NCBI GenBank assembly: GCA_001567115.1
Contig: LMZT01000130.1
Location: 1 to 55,470 of the forward strand
DNA: 55,470 nt
Direction: 5' to 3'
From: Candidatus Hinthialibacteria bacterium OLB16
GTDB lineage: Bacteria > Hinthialibacterota > Hinthialibacteria > OLB16
Shown here one piece after another: positions 46,284 to 53,857 of this stretch. Numbering within the stretch: the stretch's first letter is position 1; each line of letters begins with the position of its first letter. The notes beneath the pieces were generated by a model. It did not search any database, was not told the DNA's origin, and was given only the letters and a program-made list of their open reading frames with translations. The translations under genes were made by a program, and so were the position numbers.

Positions 46284-48167
46284 ATGTTTTATTGGAGATG
46301 CTTGGAAAATTGCCAGATTCTAGCCCTTTTTATGCTGTTTTTCCTGACTCTCGCTCAAGCTCAGGATTCGCCACAACCCTCGGGGACAATTTCGGTCCTG
46401 GATTTCGGGGCGGTTGGGGATGGGCTGGCTGACAATACGCAGGCATTTCAGGCCGCCCTGAACAGTGCGGGAGAAGCCGGCGGTGGAGTGGTGCAGGTGC
46501 CGGTCGGGAAGTTTCTGATCAAGGGCCACCTTGTCATTCCAAGGAATGTCACACTCGAGGGGGCCTGGCGTGCACCGCAGCGTGGAGTTCCTGTGGATGG
46601 GGGAACCACACTTCTGGCAGTGGAAGGCAAAGGAAATCCGGATGGAACTCCCTTTATCACCCTTCGGACTGGGGCAACCCTCTCAGGCATATCGGTTTTC
46701 TACCCGGAACAGATCATCGCCGATCCGCCTCATGCCTACCCATGGACCATCCAGTCCAATTCCGAAGGGGATCCAGTCGATCCAGGCAGTGTCGACAATT
46801 GCTCGATTCTCAATGTCACTCTGATCAATCCATACCAGGCGGTGGACTTCGGCACCCATGTCACCGGCAGGCACTGGATTCAGGGGCTGTATGCCCAGGC
46901 GCTCTATCGGGGGCTGTTTATCGACAAGTGTTATGATGTCGGTCGGATTGAAAATATCCACTTCTGGCCTTTCTGGGATGTCAACCCCAACAGCCCTCTG
47001 TGGAAATTCACCGGCCGGGAAGGAACCGCCTTTCTCATCGGGCGGACCGATGGAGAAATGGCCTTCAACCTGTTCTCGATTTTCTACAACAAAGGGATGC
47101 ACTTCGTGAATCGGGGTTCACAGCCGGGTTCGGGGGTTTATACCCACTGCTATATGGATATTTCTCCCTGTGCGGTCCAGGTGGATGCAGTGATGGAAAA
47201 TGCCGGCATCTCCTTTGTGAATGGGATGTTCATGTCCACAGTCCGGGTTGGAAAAGACAACCCCGGCCAGGTCAAATTTACCGGTTGTGGTTTCTGGGCC
47301 ACAATGGAGTGCACCTCCCATGCCATTCTCGATGGGCTGGGAGCTGTCTTTTTCGAGTCCTGCCATTTCAGCAACTGGGACCGGACAAAACAGGGAGAAG
47401 CCTGCATCACTGCAGAAAACCGCCGCCTGGTTGTCACCGGGTGCGAGTTCTCAACACAGAATGATGAAGACTGGAAAATCCGGCTCGGAAAAGGGGTCCG
47501 CTCGGCGGTTATCCAGGGGAATCTGATGCCGGGCAGTGAGGGTATTCTGAACATGTCTCTTCCCAATGCCGATGTTCAGATTGAGGGAAATTCTGTTGAA
47601 AAGCACACCGGTTTTCTGGGCGACTGGCTGCTCCTGGGTGGTTTTCCAAATCCAGCCATTGAATCCTCATCGCCAGAAATTTTGAACCGTGCGGGTTTGG
47701 CAACCGATTACCTGCAGGCAATGGGGGGTGAATCGAAGGCTGTCCTTGCCCCACAAACCTCTGTTTCTTTTCTGGATATCGACAATGCCACCCGGGAGGT
47801 AACATCACGGCCTGCGGCAGCCGGACGAGACCATCGCATCAACCTGAAAAATCCACTGCAGTCCCGCCCGCGTGTCACCTATGCCTTTACCTGGATTGAG
47901 TCGGCCACCGAAACCGAGGCGGTTTTCTTTTTCGGTTCGAATGATTCGGCAAGGGTCTGGCTGAATGGCAAACTGATTCATGAAGCCCTGGCACCCGGTG
48001 GCCGCCCCTGCCTGGTGGGAAATGATTCCTTTACCGGCCAGCTGAAAAAAGGCTGGAACCCTCTGCTGGTCAAAGTCGAAGATGGAGGGGGTCATGCCTG
48101 GGAATTTACAATCGAAGGATACGATTCCTCAGGAAAGCCTCTGGCATGTCGCAGCCGGAGGGAATAA
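46284..48167 (+). CDS. Secreted pectate-lyase-like (beta-helix) protein
   Basis: 627 residues from ATG 46284, which has TGGAGG before it. A signal peptide (CQILALFMLFFLTLAQAQD) shows export. The N-terminal signature ISVLDFGAVGDGLADNTQAF is the Pectate_lyase_3 / GH55-type start, and many short turns suggest a right-handed beta-helix up to about residue 440. From about 510 to the end there is a separate beta-sandwich-like domain (AVFFFGSNDSARVWLNGKLI, LKKGWNPLLVKVED) of the kind found attached to glycosidases. It probably acts on an extracellular polysaccharide; catalytic residues cannot be picked out with confidence. Confidence 0.75.
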   Translation: MFYWRCLENCQILALFMLFFLTLAQAQDSPQPSGTISVLDFGAVGDGLADNTQAFQAALNSAGEAGGGVVQVPVGKFLIKGHLVIPRNVTLEGAWRAPQRGVPVDGGTTLLAVEGKGNPDGTPFITLRTGATLSGISVFYPEQIIADPPHAYPWTIQSNSEGDPVDPGSVDNCSILNVTLINPYQAVDFGTHVTGRHWIQGLYAQALYRGLFIDKCYDVGRIENIHFWPFWDVNPNSPLWKFTGREGTAFLIGRTDGEMAFNLFSIFYNKGMHFVNRGSQPGSGVYTHCYMDISPCAVQVDAVMENAGISFVNGMFMSTVRVGKDNPGQVKFTGCGFWATMECTSHAILDGLGAVFFESCHFSNWDRTKQGEACITAENRRLVVTGCEFSTQNDEDWKIRLGKGVRSAVIQGNLMPGSEGILNMSLPNADVQIEGNSVEKHTGFLGDWLLLGGFPNPAIESSSPEILNRAGLATDYLQAMGGESKAVLAPQTSVSFLDIDNATREVTSRPAAAGRDHRINLKNPLQSRPRVTYAFTWIESATETEAVFFFGSNDSARVWLNGKLIHEALAPGGRPCLVGNDSFTGQLKKGWNPLLVKVEDGGGHAWEFTIEGYDSSGKPLACRSRRE

Positions 48168-48259
48168 GGCTGGGGGAATCATGATCTCGATCGCGGAAGG
48201 AAGCACCAGCTCCGGAAACACTCCATAAACCCTGTTCCGGTGTGTTACGATGCCGTGCT

Positions 48260-48949
48260 ATGCCTGCGGAGCTTCCCAGTCTTCATGCAATTTACCGCCT
48301 GCTGCGAAAACACTTCGGGCATCGTGACTGGTGGCCGGGAGAAACCCCTCTCGAAGTCATTGTTGGAGCGATTCTGACTCAGAACACCGCCTGGAAGAAT
48401 GTCGAAAAGGCGATAGGAAAGCTCAAGGAAGAAAAACTCCTTTCCATCCCACGCCTGCGCGAGATCGATGAACAGATACTGGCCGGCTGTCTGCGCTCCT
48501 CAGGCTACTACAACCAGAAGGCGAAAAAGATCAAGGCCTTCATCGCTTTCCTGGATGAGAATTATCACGGCAGCCTGTCCCAGATGAAAAAAGCGCCACT
48601 CGAACGGCTTCGTCATGAGCTCCTGCAGGTTCATGGGATCGGTCCGGAGACAGCGGACAGCATCCTCCTGTATGCCCTCGAGAAACCGATTTTTGTGATT
48701 GATGCCTACACACGGCGCATCTTCACACGGCACTTTTATTTTTCAAGTGAGCCTTCGTATGCCCAGGCTCAGGATTTTTTTCAGGCACACTGCCCGGAAG
48801 ATATCGCGCTTTATAATGATTACCACGCCCAGATTGTGGCCTGCGGGAACCGTTACTGCAAACCAACTCCCCGCTGTGAGGGATGCCCGCTCGAGCACCT
48901 GCCCCATCGGGTCGAAACAAAGTATACAAAAACAGGAGAAAAGCCATGA
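48260..48949 (+). CDS. Endonuclease III-related HhH-GPD protein (COG2231 type)
   Basis: 229 residues from ATG 48260. The glycosylase fold shows VIVGAILTQNTAWKNVEKAI, the helix-hairpin-helix LLQVHGIGPETADSILLYAL and FVIDAYTRRIF with the conserved Asp. The Lys that EndoIII uses for AP-lyase chemistry is replaced (GPETADS), so a monofunctional glycosylase is more likely. The C-terminal Cys motif ACGNRYCKPTPRCEGCPL has C-x4-C-x5-C-x2-C, probably a 4Fe-4S site with non-EndoIII spacing. Removes damaged bases, perhaps alkylated purines. The stop overlaps the next ATG. Confidence 0.85.
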   Translation: MPAELPSLHAIYRLLRKHFGHRDWWPGETPLEVIVGAILTQNTAWKNVEKAIGKLKEEKLLSIPRLREIDEQILAGCLRSSGYYNQKAKKIKAFIAFLDENYHGSLSQMKKAPLERLRHELLQVHGIGPETADSILLYALEKPIFVIDAYTRRIFTRHFYFSSEPSYAQAQDFFQAHCPEDIALYNDYHAQIVACGNRYCKPTPRCEGCPLEHLPHRVETKYTKTGEKP

Positions 48950-49149
48950 CCGAATTTCAGGGAAAGGTACGCCTTCAGGATGCTGTTCTGGCCAATATGG
49001 TCACCCTGTCAGCGATTCTGGAGTACCTCGATCAGATGCATCCGGGGGCTAAAGATATCATCGACCGCCGTGCGGTTGAAATCGCGCACAACCTCAAGGC
49101 CTCCCAGCCTTCTTTTTCAGATCAGGATGCGGATCATGGACAGGATTGA
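48946..49149 (+). CDS. Small conserved-looking protein of unknown function
   Basis: 67 residues. The ATG at 48946 overlaps the glycosylase stop (ATGA) and is preceded by CAGGAGAAAAG, so translation is well supported. The sequence is helical and amphipathic (RLQDAVLANMVTLSAILEYL then HPGAKDIIDRRAVEIAHNLK) with an acidic tail. No domain is recognised. Its end overlaps the M24-fold gene by 14 bases. Tight placement between a DNA glycosylase and a peptidase-fold gene suggests it is expressed with them. Confidence 0.65.
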   Translation: MTEFQGKVRLQDAVLANMVTLSAILEYLDQMHPGAKDIIDRRAVEIAHNLKASQPSFSDQDADHGQD

Positions 49150-50238
49150 GGAATTCCAAGCCAAGCGCCAACGGCTTCTGGGGCTGCTGGATCGCCACCA
49201 GCTGGCGGCTGTGGTGCTTACACGGCGCAGCAACTTCGCCTGGCTGACCTGTGGTGGGCAGAACTATGTGGGGACAGCGACTGAAATGGGTGTGGGCAGC
49301 CTGGTGGTTACTCATGATCAGGTCTGCCTGCTCTCAAGCAACATCGAGAATGCACGCCTGCTCGAAGAGGAGTGCCGGGACCTTCCACTGAAACCCATGG
49401 TCCTCGAATGGCCCACCGAAGGAGCCGGCAGAGAAAAAGCATTGCAGCAATTCCGCCTTAACGGTCCAGTCGGTGCCGATTCAGGAATCGCCGATATCGA
49501 TCTGAGCCGTGAGCTGATGCTTCAGCGTCGGCCTTTGCTATCCGGTGAAATCGCACGATATCGGTCCCTTGGCCGGGATGCCGGATCGGTCATGAACCGT
49601 GCAGCCCTGGCGCTCAGGCCCGGAATGAGCGAACTGGCAGCCGCTTCCCTCCTGGTTGGAGCGGCACTTGAAATGGGCATTGAAGCCACTGTGCGCCTGG
49701 TGGCTTTCGATGAACGCATCGACCGTTACCGGCATCCCATCCCGACATCGAAAACTCTAACCGGCCGCGCCTGCTGGTGCTCGGAGCACGGCGCCATGGC
49801 CTGATCACAAGCCTGTCACGCATGGTCAGCTTTGGAAAAGTTTCGAATGAACTCCGTCATAAACAGGAAGCGGTTTGCCGGGTTGATACTGTGCTGAACC
49901 TTGCCAGCACCCCAGGCACACCCCTTTCGGAGGTCCTGCAGCAGGGAATCGAGCAGTATGCGCTGGAAGGATTTTCTGATGAATGGCATCACCACCACCA
50001 GGGTGGCCTGACCGGTTATGAAGGACGGGATGTTCGAGCCACGCCGGATGCTCCGGATCTCATTCAAGCACCCGATGCAGTCGCCTGGAATCCAAGCATC
50101 ACCGGTGTCAAATCCGAGGATACTTTCCTGGTCAGAGATAAGGGTGTTGAAAATCTGACCCTGTCAGAGGACTGGCCACAGATTACCTCATCGACTTCTC
50201 TGGGAACTCTGGCGCGCCCGGATATTCTGGAAAGGTGA
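49136..50238 (+). CDS. M24 (pita-bread fold) peptidase-like protein, divergent metal site (one frameshift)
   Basis: About 367 residues from ATG 49136. The N-terminal domain shows NFAWLTCGGQNYVGTATEMG, typical of Xaa-Pro-type proteins. The frame breaks near 49765, after which ARRHGLITSLSRMVSFGKVS continues the fold. The later motifs are WHHHHQGGLTGYEGRD and AVAWNPSITGVKSEDTFLV. In standard M24 enzymes the latter is EPG...ED with Glu ligands; here the first Glu is Asn and the two upstream Asp ligands are not evident, so the dinuclear metal site may be lost, as in creatinase. Its 3' end overlaps the convergent kinase by 56 bases. Confidence 0.7.
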
Positions 50239-50947
50239 TGCGAAAAGTGGACCCTTTCCCGGGGTTGGACTCCACCTCGATGCCTGCTCCCATGCTCCTG
50301 GCCAATTGGCGGGTAATGAATAACCCCAGCCCTTTTCCCGGCCCCATGGACTGACCCGGGCTGCTGCCGCCGCGTTCAAAGAGATGCTCCAGCATTTCTG
50401 AAGGAATCCCGCAGCCGGTATCGGCAACCATCAGGCTCATCTGATTCTCATTCTTTTCGAGCACTATTCTGACATGTCCCGCTTCGGGTGTGTGGTTCAG
50501 GGCATTGGTGAGGAGGTTGTCCAGAATCCGGCCAACAGAACCTTGAGGCCCCCTGGCAAGGACAGGGAAAGGAGGATGAGAGGCCTCCAGCTGAATCCCT
50601 TTCATCAAAGCGGCCCCGGAAAAGCGATCCACTGCATCCAGTATCTCCCGGTTCAAATCGATCTCCGTGTCCTGCCCTCGTGGCGAGTGGATTCCCAGCC
50701 ATTCGAGCAGGTTGTCAGCCATCATCTGAAGCTGGGAGCAATTGCTTCTGATTGACTGAAGCGACTGTTCCTGAGGAGCACCCTGAATTTTTCGTTCCAG
50801 CAGAGCCACTGTTGTCAGGATTCGTGTCAGCAGAGATCGAGTGTCATGGTGGAAGTCTTCAAAAACTTCTTTCAGGGAGTCATCGATCCGCTGGCGGTCA
50901 CACAGCGGCCTGCTTTGATCTGAATCGGATTCAGGCGCCGCTACCAT
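50183..50947 (-). CDS. Histidine kinase without an evident sensor domain
   Basis: 254 residues from ATG 50947, which overlaps the SGNH stop (ATGGTAG). A short N-terminal leader is followed by a HisKA helix with FHHDTRSLLTRILTTVALLE (candidate phospho-His) and the ATPase core: N box RILDNLLTNALNHTPE, G1 VADTGCGIPSEMLEHL, F-type box FERGGSS and G2 GPGKGLGLFITRQLA. It is the last gene of a metabolic operon, without a linked response regulator. It may read the state of that pathway by an unknown route, or act with a distant regulator. Confidence 0.8.
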   Translation of the reverse strand: MVAAPESDSDQSRPLCDRQRIDDSLKEVFEDFHHDTRSLLTRILTTVALLERKIQGAPQEQSLQSIRSNCSQLQMMADNLLEWLGIHSPRGQDTEIDLNREILDAVDRFSGAALMKGIQLEASHPPFPVLARGPQGSVGRILDNLLTNALNHTPEAGHVRIVLEKNENQMSLMVADTGCGIPSEMLEHLFERGGSSPGQSMGPGKGLGLFITRQLARSMGAGIEVESNPGKGSTFRITFPEYPGAPEFPEKSMR

Positions 50948-51696
50948 GTTTTCGTAAAAGGATCGCCTACATGGGACCGGCTCTGTGTGGTGTCGGATGT
51001 CCACCGAGTAGGCAAATCCTCCTCGAAAATCTTCTCAGCCAGGCCGCTGGAGTGGCGTGCGATCGCTTCGAAAATTTTTTGGGCGATGATGAGATTTCCG
51101 AGGCGGTTGGCATGGACTCCATCATAGTGGATGAACCAGTCCGGTCCCGCCTCAGCCGACCAGACATCGGCCAGGATGCAGTCATATTCGGCTGCCAGGC
51201 CACGAATGCAGTCATTATAGCGAAGGGTGAGCTCCACACTGCCCTTGTCATAAGGGGGAAAGCTTTTCCATCCAGTCATGTAATACACGGTGGTCAGCAC
51301 AGTGACCGGAGCGCAGGCTTTACGGACTTCTTCAATAATCGTGGCCATGTCGGCGCGGAAGTCGCTCAGGGGCATTCCCGCACGCATGTCATTAAGCCCA
51401 TAGGCGAGGATGAACAGGTCTGGCTGGTTGTCGATGACATCTTTCCGGTATCGTTCCATGGCACTCGGCTTGCGTGAGTCGGCGTATCCCGGGCTGCGTG
51501 GGGAAATGGCATTTGCCCCAATGCCCTTATTGATAGACTCGATCGGTTCACCCTGGCATTCCGAGATAAGACGAGCCAGGATATCGGCATAACGGTCTTC
51601 AGTCTTCGGCAGCCAGGGTCCTCCCTCGACTGTGCTCTCTCCCAGAATGACCAGCCGTTTATAAGGGGTTTTCCGGTAATCCTTCGGATGTTCCAT
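50941..51696 (-). CDS. SGNH/GDSL-type hydrolase
   Basis: 251 residues from ATG 51696 (AAGGAGGAGG well placed). Block I is LVILGESTVEGGPW with Ser as nucleophile (GES in place of GDS), block III is LFILAYGLNDMRAG (Gly-x-Asn-Asp) and the C-terminal DWFIHYDGVHANRLGNLI gives the Asp-x-x-His pair. So the catalytic set is complete. No signal peptide is present, which points to an intracellular deacylase acting on a sugar ester, in keeping with the two dehydrogenases and epimerase upstream. Confidence 0.88.
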   Translation of the reverse strand: MEHPKDYRKTPYKRLVILGESTVEGGPWLPKTEDRYADILARLISECQGEPIESINKGIGANAISPRSPGYADSRKPSAMERYRKDVIDNQPDLFILAYGLNDMRAGMPLSDFRADMATIIEEVRKACAPVTVLTTVYYMTGWKSFPPYDKGSVELTLRYNDCIRGLAAEYDCILADVWSAEAGPDWFIHYDGVHANRLGNLIIAQKIFEAIARHSSGLAEKIFEEDLPTRWTSDTTQSRSHVGDPFTKTW

Positions 51697-51716
51697 GTGA
51701 GTATCCTCCTCCTTCT

Positions 51717-52761
51717 TCAGGCTTGAGGGTGAACAACAATCTTCATTCCCTGGCGGGACTCCATGGCCTCGAAGGCTTCATGGATGCGCGACAGTGGGAA
51801 GTGATGTGTGATGATCGGTTCGGTCCGCACAGATCCATTTTCCAGCAGGCGGACAGCGATTTCATGGTGGCGCGGCACGCAGCCATGCGAGCCGGTCACA
51901 AAGCATTCCTTGTAATGAATTGTGTTGGAGAGCACGCTCATCGGGCGAGTTCCCTTGGGGAGTCCGCCGAACAGGTTGACATACCCGCGATGGGACACCA
52001 TCTCGATGGCCTGTTCATGTGCTTCGACCGATCCGGAGGTGGTCACGACAATATTGGGACCCTCTCCACCGGTTTCCTCCCGGCAGCGCTGGACCACATC
52101 CTCATCTTCGGTGCAGATATACACATCCGCATTATAGGCTTTGGCGATTTCGAGGCGTTTTGCGGCTGCGTTGAATGGCGATGACCTTGACTGCCCCCAT
52201 CACCCGCGCCAGGTCGATCATCATGCAGCCGATCGGCCCAAGCCCCATGATGGCCACTGTCCTGCCGATGGACATGTTCACAATCTCGAGGCCATTGATG
52301 GCGCACCCCAGGGGTTCCGCCAGCGAGGCGGTATCAAAGGTGATCTTATCCGAAAAGGGGGTGACAGGCCCTTCCTCAAGCAGCAGGCGGGGCAGTTTCA
52401 TGTACTGGGCGAAGGCGCCCGGGATCTGATAACCCACCGCATAATTGATCGCGCAGTTATTGCCATATCCATTCCGGCACCACCAGCATTGGCCACACGG
52501 AACATCCGCACCAATCGCCACACGGTCTCCCTCCTTCACCCGGGTGACATTCTCCCCCACCTTGACCACCACACCGCTGGTTTCATGCCCGATTATCGCT
52601 GGTGGAACCACGCGCGGATTGCCATGGCGAAATATGCGGATATCGGATCCGCACACAGAAACCGATTCGACCCGCAACAAGGCGGAGTCTGCATCGATCT
52701 CCGGAGTGGGGAGCTCTTTGAGGGTCAACTGGTTGAGGTCTTCAAGAACAGCAGCAAGCAT
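51717..52761 (-). CDS. Zinc-dependent alcohol (polyol) dehydrogenase, sorbitol-dehydrogenase-like (one frameshift)
   Basis: About 347 residues of the medium-chain dehydrogenase family. Catalytic zinc ligands are the Cys in SVCGSDIRIF and the His-Glu of IIGHETSGVV; the structural zinc is held by ADVPCGQCWWCRNGYGNNC. The cofactor loop is AIMGLGPIGCMM. The frame changes near 52175, where one base too many interrupts VIAI...AAKRLEIAKAYNADVY. Starts at ATG 52761 with GGAAAGG before it. Oxidises a polyol or sugar hydroxyl with NAD(P). It is 19 bases after the second dehydrogenase and in the same operon. Confidence 0.88.
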
Positions 52762-52780
52762 CTGGATGATCCTTTCCGGG

Positions 52781-53840
52781 TTAATTTGTTTGATCGGGAG
52801 TTATGAGAACCTTTGAAAAAAATTCTGTGCGATCTCGCATCATGGAAAATGCCCCGGCTCCCGCATTCAGTGCGATTCGATGAGTAACAAGTTTCGAGAG
52901 ATGGATCCGATGTGAGGCCAGCGCTTCGAGAACATCGCTCCAGTCATTCCGGTTGCCGGTGTGGCTGTATTCGGAGTTCCAGGTCCCGCAGATGCGGACC
53001 TCGCGTCGCATCACCTGTGAAATCAGTTCCATCGGAAGAGTGACATCCCCGGATGGATTTCCGAGCAGGACCACCCTCCCGCCGCGGGCAGCCGCAGCGA
53101 GGGCCTGAAGGGTTGTGGGAGGACATCCAGCCGCCTCGATTGCCAGATCGACTCCGCGTTTGCCAGTGAGGTGGTTGAGAACCGACAGAGGATCCTCCAT
53201 GCGAGAGTCAAAGACATGCTCAAATCCCAGATCATGCGCCAGGGCCAGCTTTTCCGGAATGATATCGAATAAAATGATCTGCGAAGCTCCCAGGGCACGC
53301 GCCCACTGGGCTGCCATCACCCCGATCGGCCCGGCGCCGAAAATCGCCACACTCTCCCCGATGCCGGTCCCACCTCCACAACGCACCGCATGAAGCGCCA
53401 CTGCCGCCGGTTCGGTCATCGAAGCCTCTTCGAGAGACACCCCCGGCGGGAATCTTCAGAAGGTTTCTCTCCGGGGCGATGACATATTCTGCAAACCCCC
53501 CATCGCTGCGTGAACCGAGGTAATCATAATCATGGCACATGACATACTTTCCCTGCTCGCAGGCAGCGCATCTTCCGCACCACAGCAAAGGAAAGACAGC
53601 CACCGGATCGCCAACCTGAAAACGGGTGACTCCCTCGCCCAGTTCTTCCACCACTCCGGCAAATTCATGCCCTGGTATGGTTGGAAAGCGATAGGTTCCT
53701 TTGACAAACACCCTCGGGATATCGGATCCGCACACCCCGCAGAAGGCGATCCGAACCTTCACTTCACCCCAAGCAGGGCCGGGCTGAGGAACCTCCTCGT
53801 ATCGCAGATCGCCAACTGAATGCAGCACCAGCGCGTGCAT
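52781..53840 (-). CDS. Zinc-dependent dehydrogenase, galactitol-1-phosphate 5-dehydrogenase-like (one frameshift)
   Basis: About 352 residues from ATG 53840 (GAGGGG five bases before); an in-frame ATG at 53861 overlaps the upstream stop. Catalytic zinc: FCGVCGSDIPRVF and TIPGHEFAGVVEELGEG; structural zinc: WCGRCAACEQGKYVMC. The cofactor loop is VAIFGAGPIGVMAAQW. The frame breaks at a five-G run near 53446 (four would join LLKIPAGVSLEEASMTEPAA). GatD/TdH-like in order and length. It probably oxidises a phosphorylated or free polyol passed to the neighbouring isomerase/epimerase; the exact substrate is not deducible. Confidence 0.87.
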
Positions 53841-53857
53841 CCGATCCCCTCGATTTT

